The translations under genes and the position numbers were made by a program. Of a DNA stretch of 64,000 nucleotides, positions 44,286 to 53,853 are shown in pieces; the first letter of the stretch is position 1; every line of letters starts with the position of its first letter. Location of the stretch: contig DKPB01000034.1 in assembly GCA_002471015.1 (NCBI GenBank), positions 1-64,000 on the forward strand. Reading direction: 5' to 3'. Origin of the DNA: Stenotrophomonas sp. UBA7346 (GTDB lineage Bacteria > Pseudomonadota > Gammaproteobacteria > Xanthomonadales > Xanthomonadaceae). The notes beneath the pieces are model-generated. The model did not search any database and had not been told where the DNA came from. It worked only from the letters and a program-made list of their open reading frames with translations.

Positions 44286-45176
44286 TTACTCGGCCTGTGC
44301 TTCGATGTCTTCCAGCCCACGCACCGGGTAGCGTTCGCGCAGCTCCAGCAGGAACTGCTGCACGTCACGCTGGCGCACCTGCAATTCGAGGTAGTCGCTG
44401 ATCTGTGGTTGCACCTGCTCGAAAGTGAGTGCTTCACCTGCTTCCAGCGCGTCAACGCTGACCACGTGGTAGCCCCAGCGCGATTCCACCGGAAAGCCGG
44501 CCAAGCCTTGCCGCAGGCGGAACACCTGGCGATCGAACTCCGGCGTGGTCTGGCCGCGTTGCAGCCAACCCAGCTCGCCGCCTTCGCTGCTGGACGGGCA
44601 CTGCGAGTGCCGCGCGGCCAGATCAGCGAACAGATGCGGCTGTTCCAGCAGTTCGGCAATCAGCTTCTCGGCCTGGGTGCGGGCCTTCAGCCGGCCGGCG
44701 ATATCGTCGGCCGGTGCCGCCAGCAGGATGTGGCGTACGCGGATGCGGTCCGGTGAGCGGAAACGCTCGGGGTTCTGCGCGAAGTAACGCTGGCAGTCGT
44801 CTTCGGTCGGCACGCGGTCTTCCAGGGTCTGTTCGATCAGTTGCTGGATGCGCGCTTCCTCGCTGGTTTCCTGGCCGACGCCGGGGGCATCGGCCAGGCC
44901 GAGCCGCTCGGCTTCCAGCCGCAGCAGTTCGCGTACCACCAGCGCACGCGCCGCATCGGCACGTGACTGCTCCGGGCGCATCGCCCGGTGGTATTGCATC
45001 TCGCGGGCGATGTCTGCCTCACTGATCGGCGTGTCCTGCACGTACAGGCTGCACGGTGCCGGTTGGCCGAGGCTGCGCTGGCCGTCATCGGCGTCGTGAT
45101 GGTGGCCGGCCTCGGCCGGCACCGGCGTCTGCGAATCGATGACGGTGATGGGGAGAATGCGTGGCAGGCTGCCCAT
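44286..45176 (-). CDS. Parvulin-type peptidyl-prolyl isomerase of the nar operon
   Basis: 296 residues; the start is 3 bp after the narI stop. The N-terminal half (about 50-150) is a helical chaperone-like region as in NifM/SurA. The parvulin domain (about 155-255) shows RVRHILLAAP, the GGELGWLQRGQ segment and a GYHVVSVDAL end. No clear signal peptide, so probably cytoplasmic, where NarGH is assembled. Pseudomonas nar operons carry a PpiC-like gene at the same place, implying help in maturing the reductase. Confidence 0.88.
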   Translation of the reverse strand: MGSLPRILPITVIDSQTPVPAEAGHHHDADDGQRSLGQPAPCSLYVQDTPISEADIAREMQYHRAMRPEQSRADAARALVVRELLRLEAERLGLADAPGVGQETSEEARIQQLIEQTLEDRVPTEDDCQRYFAQNPERFRSPDRIRVRHILLAAPADDIAGRLKARTQAEKLIAELLEQPHLFADLAARHSQCPSSSEGGELGWLQRGQTTPEFDRQVFRLRQGLAGFPVESRWGYHVVSVDALEAGEALTFEQVQPQISDYLELQVRQRDVQQFLLELRERYPVRGLEDIEAQAE

Positions 45177-45179
45177 GGC

Positions 45180-45884
45180 TTACTCCCGCGGACCGTAGCG
45201 CAGCGTGGCCTGGCGACGGCGCACCACTTGATATGGCCGCCACAGGTAACTGATCGGCACGCTCCACACATGCACCAGGCGGGTGAACGGGGCGATCAAG
45301 ACCAGCGTCAGGCCGAGGAAGATGTGCGCCTTGTAGACCCAATGCACGCCTTCGACATAGTCGGCCGCACCGGCACGGAAGGTGACAATGTGCTGCGCCC
45401 ACTCGGCCAGCATCACCATCACCCCGCCATCGAGATGGCCGGCGGAGATCTTGATGCTGTACAGGCCGAGGCAGAGCTGGGCGAACAGCAGCACCAGCAC
45501 CAGCGTGTCACCGAAGCTGCCGATTGCACGTACCCGCGCATTGGTCAGGCGGCGCACCAGCAGGATGGTGATGCCAACGAAGCACAGCGCGCCGAAGAAG
45601 CCGCCGACCACCATCGCCAGCAACTGCTTCTGCGAAGAGGTGATGAAGGGCTCGTACAGTGCATGCGGGGTCAGCAGGCCGACGAAGTGACCGCCAAGGA
45701 TGGCGATGATGCCGATGTGGAAGCAGTTGCTGCCCAAACGCATGCCGCGGTCGGACAGCAACTGGGTGGAGCCGGTACGCCAGCTGTACATGGCCTTGTC
45801 ATAGCGCGCCCAGCTGCCGATCAACAGCACCGCCACCGCGATGTAGGGATAGAACTGGAAGGCGAACTGATTGAGGTAATTCAT
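45180..45884 (-). CDS. narI: Respiratory nitrate reductase gamma subunit
   Basis: 234 residues, five membrane helices. His ligands of the two b hemes lie in FHIGIIAILGGHFVGLLTPH (helix 2) and HWVYKAHIFLGLTL (helix 5). It passes electrons from quinol to NarH. The start overlaps the narJ stop by 4 nt. Confidence 0.96.
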   Translation of the reverse strand: MNYLNQFAFQFYPYIAVAVLLIGSWARYDKAMYSWRTGSTQLLSDRGMRLGSNCFHIGIIAILGGHFVGLLTPHALYEPFITSSQKQLLAMVVGGFFGALCFVGITILLVRRLTNARVRAIGSFGDTLVLVLLFAQLCLGLYSIKISAGHLDGGVMVMLAEWAQHIVTFRAGAADYVEGVHWVYKAHIFLGLTLVLIAPFTRLVHVWSVPISYLWRPYQVVRRRQATLRYGPRE

Positions 45885-46561
45885 GGCTGGATCTCCCGCG
45901 GCTGCGCGCGTGCCGGTGAACGATGGGGTGGATCGCAATCCTGCGAAGGTGCATCGGCGCCAAAGCGCACTGCTTCCTCTTCCCACAGGCGGTCCATGGC
46001 TTCGACGGTGTCGTCGCGCACTTCTTCGCTGGCCCGCTGGCGCAGCACGGCCAGGTTGACCTTGCCCTCGCCCGCCTCGACCAGGATCTCCAGCAGCACC
46101 GCATGCGGCAGCTGCCGCTCGGCGGCGCGCGCGGCGAGCATTCCGGCGATGTGGCCGATGTGGTGCAGCCAATCCTTGGCCTCGGCCTGCGGCCGGTGCG
46201 AGAGGTATTCCAGCAGCAGCGGCAGGTAGTCCGGCAGCTCTCGCGCATCCAGCTCGAAACCGTTCTTGCGATAGGCGTCGATCAGGTCGACCATGGCCTG
46301 GCCACGGTCACGCGATTCGCCGTGGATGTGTTCGAACACCAGCAGGCTCATCGAGCGGCCACGGTCAAAGGTGGCCAGCCAGCGGTCCTGTGCGTCCAGC
46401 GGGTCGGTAGCAAGCAGGTCACGGACGAAGGTCTGCAACTGCCTGCGACGGGCCGGCGACAGCGCCGGATCGTCGCAGGCCTCGAGCAGCTCCTCGCCGT
46501 GCTGCCAAAGCTCGTCACGCGGATAGTCCAGCAATACGCCAATCAGCTTGAGCACACTCAT
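45881..46561 (-). CDS. narJ: Nitrate reductase assembly chaperone
   Basis: 226 residues, all helical, TorD/NarJ fold. Features include LIGVLLDYPRDELWQHGEEL near the start and the conserved HIHGESRDRGQAMVDLIDAY motif around 98-118. It inserts molybdenum cofactor into NarG and is not part of the final enzyme. Overlaps both neighbours by 4 nt. Confidence 0.95.
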   Translation of the reverse strand: MSVLKLIGVLLDYPRDELWQHGEELLEACDDPALSPARRRQLQTFVRDLLATDPLDAQDRWLATFDRGRSMSLLVFEHIHGESRDRGQAMVDLIDAYRKNGFELDARELPDYLPLLLEYLSHRPQAEAKDWLHHIGHIAGMLAARAAERQLPHAVLLEILVEAGEGKVNLAVLRQRASEEVRDDTVEAMDRLWEEEAVRFGADAPSQDCDPPHRSPARAQPREIQP

Positions 46562-48102
46562 TTCACCACCTCATGCCGGTGTTGGCGGTTGGGATGCACC
46601 GCAAAGGTGGTGCTCTTGCGCTGGGTGAACAGGTCGGCCGGGCTGTCGCCGTTGCAGCCATTGCCGAAGGTGAAGCCGCAGCCGCCGCGTTCGCCGAAGG
46701 CATCGTTGGCGTACTCGCGGTGCGCAGTCGGGATCACGAAGCGATCCTCGTAGTTGGCGATGGCCAGGTAGCGGTACATCTCCTCCACCTGCCTTGGGGT
46801 CAGCCCGACCTGTTCGAGCACGCGCATGTCTTCGACGCCATCCACATTCTTGGCGCGGCGCCAGGCACGCATCGCCATCAGCCGCTCCAGGGCACGGACC
46901 ACCGGCTGCTCATCGCCGGCGGTCAGCAGGTTGGCCAGGTAGCGCACCGGAATGCGCAACGAAGCGATATCCGGCAGTTCGCCGCTCATGCCGACGTGGC
47001 CACGCTCGGCCGCCGACTGGATCGGCGACAACGGCGGCACGTACCAGACCATCGGCAAGGTGCGGTATTCCGGGTGCAGCGGCAACGCCAGCTTCCAGTC
47101 GATGGCCAGCTTGTAGACCGGCGACTGCTTGGCCGATTCCAGCCAGCTGTCGGGAATGCCTTCGGCACGCGCAGCAGCGATCACCGCCGGGTCGAACGGG
47201 TCCAGGAAGATGTCCAGGTGTGACTGGTACAGGTCCTTCTCCGCCGCCACCGATGCGGCCTCGGCAATGCGGTCAGCGTCGTACAGCATCACACCGAGGT
47301 AGCGGATGCGGCCCACGCAGGTTTCCGAACACACGGTGGGCTCGCCCATCTCGATACGCGGGTAGCAGAAGATGCACTTCTCGGATTTGCCGCTCTTCCA
47401 GTTGTAATAGATCTTCTTGTACGGGCAGGCCGACACGCACATGCGCCAACCGCGGCACTTGTCCTGGTCGATCAGCACGATGCCGTCTTCCTCGCGCTTG
47501 TAGATCGCGCCGGAGGGGCACGCCGAGACGCAGGCCGGGTTGAGGCAGTGCTCGCACAGCCGCGGCAGGTACATCATGAAGGTCTTCTCGAAGGCGCCGT
47601 AGATCTCCTTCTGCACCTTGTCGAAGTTGTAGTCACGCGAGCGCTTGGAGAACTCGCTGCCGAGGATTTCCTCCCAGTTCGGGCCCCACTCGATCTTCTC
47701 CATGCGCTGGCCGGTCAGCAGCGAGCGCGGACGCGCGGTCGGCTGGTGCTTCAGCTCGGGCGCGTCATGCAGGTGCTGGTAATCGAAGTCGAACGGCTCG
47801 TAGTAGTCATCGATCTGCGGCAGGTCGGGGTTGGAGAAGATCTTGGCCAGCATGCGCCAGCGGCCACCGGCGCGCGGCACCAGCTTGCCGCTGCCGTTGC
47901 GCACCCAACCGCCGTTCCACTTTTCCTGGTTTTCCCATTCCTTGGGATAACCGATGCCGGGCTTGGTCTCGACGTTGTTGAACCAGGCGTACTCCACGCC
48001 TTCGCGCGAGGTCCACACGTTCTTGCAGGTGATCGAGCAGGTGTGGCAGCCGATGCACTTGTCCAGGTTCAACACCATCGCAATCTGGGCACGTACTTTC
48101 AT
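46558..48102 (-). CDS. narH: Respiratory nitrate reductase beta subunit
   Basis: 514 residues from ATG 48102; the GTG before it was not chosen because the ATG overlaps the narG stop. Four cysteine groups are visible: CIGCHTCSITC, CEHCLNPACVSACP, CRGWRMCVSACP and CIFCYPRIE...CSETC. The Trp in CRGWRMC marks the [3Fe-4S] site, as in E. coli. It relays electrons from NarI to NarG. Confidence 0.97.
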   Translation of the reverse strand: MKVRAQIAMVLNLDKCIGCHTCSITCKNVWTSREGVEYAWFNNVETKPGIGYPKEWENQEKWNGGWVRNGSGKLVPRAGGRWRMLAKIFSNPDLPQIDDYYEPFDFDYQHLHDAPELKHQPTARPRSLLTGQRMEKIEWGPNWEEILGSEFSKRSRDYNFDKVQKEIYGAFEKTFMMYLPRLCEHCLNPACVSACPSGAIYKREEDGIVLIDQDKCRGWRMCVSACPYKKIYYNWKSGKSEKCIFCYPRIEMGEPTVCSETCVGRIRYLGVMLYDADRIAEAASVAAEKDLYQSHLDIFLDPFDPAVIAAARAEGIPDSWLESAKQSPVYKLAIDWKLALPLHPEYRTLPMVWYVPPLSPIQSAAERGHVGMSGELPDIASLRIPVRYLANLLTAGDEQPVVRALERLMAMRAWRRAKNVDGVEDMRVLEQVGLTPRQVEEMYRYLAIANYEDRFVIPTAHREYANDAFGERGGCGFTFGNGCNGDSPADLFTQRKSTTFAVHPNRQHRHEVVK

Positions 48103-51100
48103 CACACCACCTCCCGTGCGGCGACAACCGACTCTTCACCATCCAGCCAATCGATCTTGTCCATCTTGCGCACGATCACGAACTCATCGCGGTTGGTACC
48201 GCAGGTACCGTAGTAGTTGAAGCCCCAAGCCAGCTGCGCGTAGCCGCCGATCATGTGGGTGGGTTTGAGCACGATGCGGGTCACCGAATTGTGGATGCCG
48301 CCGCGGGTGCCGGAGATCTCCGAACCCGGCACGTTGATGATGCGTTCCTGGGCGTGGTACATCATCGCCATGCCCGGCATCACGCGCTGGCTGACCACCG
48401 CACGCGCGGCAATCGCACCGTTGACGTTGAACAGCTCGATCCAGTCGTTGTCCTCGATGCCGGCATTGCGCGCGTCGTCCTCGCTCAGCCAGACGATGGG
48501 ACCACCACGCGACAAGGTCTGCATGATCAGGTTGTCGCTGTAGGTGCTGTGGATGCCCCACTTCTGGTGCGGGGTGATCCAGTTCAGCACAATCTCCTTG
48601 TTGCCGTTCTGGCGCTTGTTGAGCAGCGGCTCCACCGTGCGTGTATTGACCGGCGGCCGATAGCTCATGAAAGCCTCACCGAAGTCGATCATCCACTCGT
48701 GGTCCTGGTAGAACTGCTGGCGGCCAGTCACCGTGCGCCACGGAATCAGCTCGTGCACATTGGTGTAGCCGGCGTTGTAGCTGACGTTGTCGTCTTCCAG
48801 CCCGGACCAGATCGGCGAGGAAATGATCTTGCGCGGCTGCGCCTGGATGTCACGGAAACGGATCGCCTCGTGCTCCTTGCCCACGGCCAGATGCGTATGC
48901 TCGCGACCGGTGAAGGTACCCAGCGACGCCCAGGCCTTGACCGCGACATGGCCATTGGTTTCCGGCGCCAGGTGCAGGATCACTTCGCAGGCATCGATGG
49001 CGGTATCAATCGCCGGCCGGCCCTGGCTGATGCCTTCGTCCAGCACGGTATGGTTGAGCTTACCGAGGAATTCCACCTCATGCCTGGTATCCCAGCTCAT
49101 GCCCTTGCCGCCGTTGCCGAGCTTGTCCAGCAGCGGGCCCAGCGAGGTGAACTTGCGGTAGAGGTTGGGATAGTCGCGCTCGACCACCGCCATGCTCGGC
49201 ATGGTCTTGCCTGGGATGGCCTCGCACTGGCCCTTCTTCCAGTCGGCAACGCCGAACGGCATGCCGAGTTCGTTGGGCGTGTCGTGCAGGGTCGGCACCA
49301 GCACCAGATCCTTCTCTACACCGAGCACGCCCGGTGCCATGTCGCTGAGCGTACGGGCGACGCCCTTGAAGATTTCCCAGTCACTGCGCGATTCCCAGGC
49401 CGGGTCCACCGCCTTGGACAGCGGGTGGATGAAGGGATGCATGTCCGAGGTGTTGAGGTCGTCCTTCTCGTACCAGGTGGCGGTCGGCAGCACGATGTCC
49501 GAGTACAGCGCGGTGGTGCACATGCGGAAATCCAGCGTCACCAGCAGGTCGAGCTTGCCTTCCGGTGCTTCGTCACGCCACTTCACGTCCTCGGGCTTGA
49601 CCGCGCCCATCTCGCCCAGGTCCTTGCCCTGCAGGCCATGACGCGTGCCAAGCAGATGCCGCAGCATGTACTCGTGGCCCTTGCCGGAGGAACCGAGCAG
49701 GTTGGAGCGCCAGATGAACATCATGCGCGGGTGGTTCTGCGCCGCATCCGGATCGGCGAAGGCGAAGTCCAGCGAGCCGTCCTTGAACTTGGACAGCGCA
49801 TAGTCGGCCGGTGCGATGCCGGCCTGTTCGGCCTCGCGCACCAGCTGCAGCGGATTGCGGTCCAGCTGCGGTGCACTTGGCAACCAGCCCATGCGCACTG
49901 CGCGCAGGTTGAGGTCGGCCAGGCTGCCGCTGTACTTGGAGGCATCGGCCAGCGGCGACAGCAGTTCGTCCACCTGCAGCTTCTCGTAACGCCACTGCCC
50001 GGTATTGAAGTAGAAGAACGAGGTGCCGTTCATCTGCCGCGGCGGGCGGCTCCAGTCCAGGCCGAAGGCCAGCGGCTGCCAGCCGGTCTGCGGGCGCAGC
50101 TTTTCCTGGCCCACGTAATGCGCCCAGCCACCACCGGTCTGGCCGACGCAGCCACACATGACCAGCATGTTGATCAGGCCGCGGTAGTTCATGTCGTTGT
50201 GGAACCAGTGGTTCATGCCGGCGCCGACGATGATCATGCTGCGACCATGGGTCTTGTCGGCGGTGCGGGCGAACTCACGGGCGATCTCGATCACATCGGC
50301 GCGTGACACGCCGGTGATGCGCTCCTGCCACGCCGGCGTGCCCGGCACATTGTCATCGAAGCTCTTGGCGACATTGCCGCCGCCGAAGCCGCGATCAACA
50401 CCGTACTGTGCAAGCAGCAGGTCGTAGACCGTGGCCACCAGCGCTTCGCCACCATCAGCCAGTTGCAGGCGGCGCAGCGGGATATTGCGCTCCAGCACTT
50501 CCTCGGCCGGTGCGGCGGTCCAGCCGTCGCTCTCGATGCCGCCGAAGTATGGGAAGCTCACCGCCTCGATGCCGTCGTGGATATCGGCCAGGCTCAGGCG
50601 CAGACGCGTGTCATGGCCGTCGCTGGCTTTTTCTTCGATGTTCCACTTGCCCTTTTCGCCCCAGCGGAAACCGACCGAGCCATTCGGCACGGTGATGTCG
50701 CCGCTGTTCTCGTCGAACGCCAGCGTCTTCCATTCCGGGTTGTTGCTCTCGCCCAGCCCGCCCAGCTCACTGGCGCGCAGGAAGTGGCCCGGCACCAGGC
50801 GGCCATCGGCACGGCGCTCGACGCGCACCAGCATCGGCATATCCGAGTATTGCCGGCAATAGTCCTGGAAGTATTGCGAGGGCGTATCGACGTGGAACTC
50901 GCGCAGGATCACGTGGCCGAAGGCGAATGCCAGTGCCGCGTCGGTGCCCTGCTTGGGATGCAGCCAATGGTCGGTGAGCTTGGCCAGTTCGGAATAGTCG
51001 GGGCAGATGGACACCGTCTTGGTGCCGTTGTAACGCGCCTCGGTGAAGAAGTGCGCATCCGGCGTACGCGTCTGCGGCACGTTCGAGCCCCAGGCGATGA

Positions 51101-51845
51101 TGTAACGGCTGTTGTACCAATCGGCCGATTCCGGCACGTCGGTCTGCTCGCCCCACACCTGCGGTGAGGCCGGCGGCAGATCGCAGTACCAGTCGTAGAA
51201 GGAAAGACAGGCACCACCGAGCAGTGACAGATAGCGCGCACCGGCCGCATAGGACACCATCGACATTGCCGGAATCGGCGAGAAACCAACGATGCGGTCC
51301 GGGCCGTATTCCTTGGTGGTGTAGAGGTTGGAGGCGGCGATGATCTCGTTGGCCTCGTCCCAGTTCAGCCGCACGAAGCCACCCATGCCGCGGCGACGCT
51401 TGTACTCGCGCGACTTGGCCGGGTCCTGCACGATGCTGGCCCAGGCTTCGACCGGCGACAGGGTCTTGCGGGCCTGCCGCCACATGCGCAGCAGCGTGCC
51501 GCGGATCAGCGGGTACTTCAGCCGGTTGGCGCTGTACAGGTACCAGGAATAGCTGGCACCACGCGGGCAGCCGCGCGGTTCGTGATTGGGCAGGTCCGGG
51601 CGGGTGCGCGGGTAGTCGGTCTGCTGGGTTTCCCAGGTGACCAGGCCGTTCTTGACGTAGATCTTCCAGCTGCAGGAGCCCGTGCAGTTCACGCCGTGGG
51701 TGGAACGTACGATCTTGTCGTACTGCCAGCGGGCGCGATAACTGTTTTCCCAGTCCCGCCCTTCGCTCTTGCTGAACCCATGGCCGTCGGCGAAGGGTTG
51801 TGGGTCACGCTTGAAGAACTGCAAGCGATCAAGGAAATAGCTCAT
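48102..51845 (-). CDS. narG: Respiratory nitrate reductase alpha subunit
   Basis: 1247 residues, same length as E. coli NarG. His50, Cys54, Cys58 and Cys93 form the FS0 cluster, and the molybdenum ligand Asp is in FYDWYCDLPPASPQ (about 220). The N-terminus lacks a cleavable twin-Arg signal and keeps the remnant seen in other NarG. It reduces nitrate to nitrite on the cytoplasmic face, using bis-MGD cofactor made by the adjacent moa/moe genes. The long open frame on the opposite strand is a shadow. Confidence 0.98.
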   Translation of the reverse strand: MSYFLDRLQFFKRDPQPFADGHGFSKSEGRDWENSYRARWQYDKIVRSTHGVNCTGSCSWKIYVKNGLVTWETQQTDYPRTRPDLPNHEPRGCPRGASYSWYLYSANRLKYPLIRGTLLRMWRQARKTLSPVEAWASIVQDPAKSREYKRRRGMGGFVRLNWDEANEIIAASNLYTTKEYGPDRIVGFSPIPAMSMVSYAAGARYLSLLGGACLSFYDWYCDLPPASPQVWGEQTDVPESADWYNSRYIIAWGSNVPQTRTPDAHFFTEARYNGTKTVSICPDYSELAKLTDHWLHPKQGTDAALAFAFGHVILREFHVDTPSQYFQDYCRQYSDMPMLVRVERRADGRLVPGHFLRASELGGLGESNNPEWKTLAFDENSGDITVPNGSVGFRWGEKGKWNIEEKASDGHDTRLRLSLADIHDGIEAVSFPYFGGIESDGWTAAPAEEVLERNIPLRRLQLADGGEALVATVYDLLLAQYGVDRGFGGGNVAKSFDDNVPGTPAWQERITGVSRADVIEIAREFARTADKTHGRSMIIVGAGMNHWFHNDMNYRGLINMLVMCGCVGQTGGGWAHYVGQEKLRPQTGWQPLAFGLDWSRPPRQMNGTSFFYFNTGQWRYEKLQVDELLSPLADASKYSGSLADLNLRAVRMGWLPSAPQLDRNPLQLVREAEQAGIAPADYALSKFKDGSLDFAFADPDAAQNHPRMMFIWRSNLLGSSGKGHEYMLRHLLGTRHGLQGKDLGEMGAVKPEDVKWRDEAPEGKLDLLVTLDFRMCTTALYSDIVLPTATWYEKDDLNTSDMHPFIHPLSKAVDPAWESRSDWEIFKGVARTLSDMAPGVLGVEKDLVLVPTLHDTPNELGMPFGVADWKKGQCEAIPGKTMPSMAVVERDYPNLYRKFTSLGPLLDKLGNGGKGMSWDTRHEVEFLGKLNHTVLDEGISQGRPAIDTAIDACEVILHLAPETNGHVAVKAWASLGTFTGREHTHLAVGKEHEAIRFRDIQAQPRKIISSPIWSGLEDDNVSYNAGYTNVHELIPWRTVTGRQQFYQDHEWMIDFGEAFMSYRPPVNTRTVEPLLNKRQNGNKEIVLNWITPHQKWGIHSTYSDNLIMQTLSRGGPIVWLSEDDARNAGIEDNDWIELFNVNGAIAARAVVSQRVMPGMAMMYHAQERIINVPGSEISGTRGGIHNSVTRIVLKPTHMIGGYAQLAWGFNYYGTCGTNRDEFVIVRKMDKIDWLDGEESVVAAREVV

Positions 51846-51914
51846 GGTGAATCTCCGTTCGCAAACTGCTGCATCGTGGCTGTGTGTTGCATCTGGCTGC
51901 GGTGCATTGCTTTC

Positions 51915-53333
51915 TCAGCAGGGGGTTTCAGCCCCGCGCCGGTAGTACCACCACCAGGTAACCGCCAGGCAGGTGATGTAGAACGCAATGAAGCCGTACA
52001 GCGCCATGTCCGGGCTGCCGGTCAAGGTGATGGAAGATCCGTAACTCTTGGGGATGAAGAAGCCGCCATAGGCACCGATGGCGCCGGAGAAGCCGACAAC
52101 GGCGGCGGACTCGATGCTGGCCTGGTGGGCCGCAGCCTTCTTGCCGTCGGCGCCTTCATTGGCCGACAGGCGCTCGTGCAGCGTGCGGAAGATCACCGGG
52201 ATCATCCGGAAGGTGGTGCCATTGCCGATGCCACTGAGCACGAACAAGGCCATGAACGAGAGCAGGAAGCCGTAGAAGTTGCCGCCCTGGCCATTGCTGG
52301 GCAGGAAGTGCAGCACGCCAAAGACGGCTGCGATCATCAGCGCGAACACCCAGAAGGTCAGGCGTGCACCGCCCCAGCGGTCGGCCATGCTGCCGCCGAC
52401 CGAACGCATCAGCGCACCCAGCAGCGGTCCGATGAAGGCATAGGCCAGTGGGTTCACGTCCGGGAACTGGCTCTTGACCAGCATCGGGAAACCAGCAGAA
52501 AAACCGATGTAGGAACCGAAGGTGCCGATGTACAACCAGCACATCAGCCAGTTGTGCTTGCGGCGGAAGATCACCGCCTGCTCGGAGAACGATGAGCGGG
52601 CACTGGTCAGGTCGTTCATGCCGAACCAGGCAGCCAGCGCGAAGAAGGCGATGAACGGCACCCAGATGAAGCCGGCGTTCTGCAGGAACAAGGGCGCGCC
52701 GCCGTCCACCACCGCCTGCGGAGCGCCGCCCAGGGCACCAAACACGCCTACTGTGATCACCAGCGGTACCACCGCCTGCGATACCGACACCCCTACGTTG
52801 CCCAGGCCGGCATTCAGGCCCAGTGCCATGCCCTGGCGCTGCTTGGGATAGAAGAAGGAGATATTGGACATGGAGGACGAGAAGTTCGCGCCACCGAAGC
52901 CACACAGGATGGCGATCAGCACGAATACCCAATACGGCGTGGCGGAGTTCTGCACCGCGAAGCCCAGCCACAAGGTGGGCAGCAACAGCGAGGCGGTGGA
53001 CAAGGCCGTCCAACGCCGGCCACCGAAGATCGGGATCACGAAGGAGTAGAAGATGCGCAGCGTCGCGCCGGAAAGACTGGGCAAGGCCACCAGCCAGAAC
53101 AACTGATCGGTACTGAAGGCAAACCCGATTTTCGGCAGGCTGATGGTCACCGCCGAAAACAGCACCCACACCGAGAACGCCAGCAGCAGCGCGGGGATGG
53201 ATATGACCAGGTTGCGGGTGGCAACGCGTTTACCGGTCTGCTCCCAGTAAACCGGATCTTCCGGCCGCCAATCGGTGATGACACCGCCGGGACCGGGCCT
53301 GCTGTTTTTTACGGCATCGCGACTGGCACTCAT
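51915..53333 (-). CDS. narK: Nitrate/nitrite transporter, NarK type (first copy)
   Basis: 472 residues from ATG 53333. Twelve helices plus a 40-residue polar N-terminus (DWRPEDPVYWEQTGKRVATR), typical of NarK2-like proteins. The nitrate signatures are FGGANFSSSMSNISFFYP and GFSGAIGAYGGFFIPKSYG. First gene after the FNR box at 53433, leading narGHJI with a 69-bp gap. Confidence 0.93.
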   Translation of the reverse strand: MSASRDAVKNSRPGPGGVITDWRPEDPVYWEQTGKRVATRNLVISIPALLLAFSVWVLFSAVTISLPKIGFAFSTDQLFWLVALPSLSGATLRIFYSFVIPIFGGRRWTALSTASLLLPTLWLGFAVQNSATPYWVFVLIAILCGFGGANFSSSMSNISFFYPKQRQGMALGLNAGLGNVGVSVSQAVVPLVITVGVFGALGGAPQAVVDGGAPLFLQNAGFIWVPFIAFFALAAWFGMNDLTSARSSFSEQAVIFRRKHNWLMCWLYIGTFGSYIGFSAGFPMLVKSQFPDVNPLAYAFIGPLLGALMRSVGGSMADRWGGARLTFWVFALMIAAVFGVLHFLPSNGQGGNFYGFLLSFMALFVLSGIGNGTTFRMIPVIFRTLHERLSANEGADGKKAAAHQASIESAAVVGFSGAIGAYGGFFIPKSYGSSITLTGSPDMALYGFIAFYITCLAVTWWWYYRRGAETPC

Positions 53334-53403
53334 GCAACGCTCCAAGGCTGTTTGATACGGCGCTGGTTCTGCTGTGCTGTTGCCTGCCCAGTCGCCACGG
53401 CGT

Positions 53404-53446
53404 CATTAAGCCCGGCGGCCCTGGGGCCGGTATTGATCTTGATCAA
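53404..53446 (-). promoter_or_regulatory. FNR/Anr box and -10 of the nar operon
   Basis: TTGATCTTGATCAA at 53433-53446 is a perfect FNR box. A -10-like TTAATG at 53409-53404 sits 33 bp from the site centre, as expected for class II activation, giving a transcript start near 53397 and a leader of about 64 nt. No NarL-type heptamers were found nearby. Confidence 0.85.
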
Positions 53447-53481
53447 CCAAAGGCGCCATAACGGCGCCTACCTGACAAATA

Positions 53482-53853
53482 TCAATCTGCGGCGACGCTG
53501 ACGTCGCTTGCACGGCGCTGCACGCCACGCTGGCGCACGCTGTCACGTACATCGACATCAAACTGAAGATGCAGCGGTTGCGGTTGCAGGGGGAGTTCGT
53601 AAGAGAGGCCATCGCGGCACGGCAGGCGCCGCTGCAACGCCAGCACATCCTCGCGGGGCAGCGCGAACCGCAGCGCCGCCACGCTGCCATCCAGCTGCGC
53701 ATGATCGCCGGCATGCAGCTGCAGCGCGCAGGCAAAGCCGCCCAATGCCCCCAGGTTGGTCCGGCTTGCCACCCACTGCCCGGCCAACAATGCGGCCAGC
53801 TCGTTTTCGTCAATGCGCAGTCGTACGGACTGCGACTGGATCTGCACTTTCAT
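53482..53853 (-). CDS. DUF7009-like small protein of the Mo-cofactor operon
   Basis: 123 residues. MKVQIQSQSVRLRIDENELA at the start and the later QPQPLHLQFDVDVRDS fit small proteins provisionally called DUF7009, often near molybdenum genes; I rely on resemblance, not a search. The start overlaps the end of mobA by 44 nt in another frame. Last gene of the operon; the C-terminal 20 residues are Arg-rich and lack structure. Confidence 0.6.
   Translation of the reverse strand: MKVQIQSQSVRLRIDENELAALLAGQWVASRTNLGALGGFACALQLHAGDHAQLDGSVAALRFALPREDVLALQRRLPCRDGLSYELPLQPQPLHLQFDVDVRDSVRQRGVQRRASDVSVAAD

Noticed and set aside
46793..47543. 249-codon open frame on the plus strand opposite narH
   Set aside because: Shadow frame; narH cysteine clusters are read on the minus strand.
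48255..50306. 683-codon open frame opposite narG
   Set aside because: It mirrors narG codon structure in high-GC DNA, has a composition rich in His/Arg/Ala, and no ribosome site. narG is certain.
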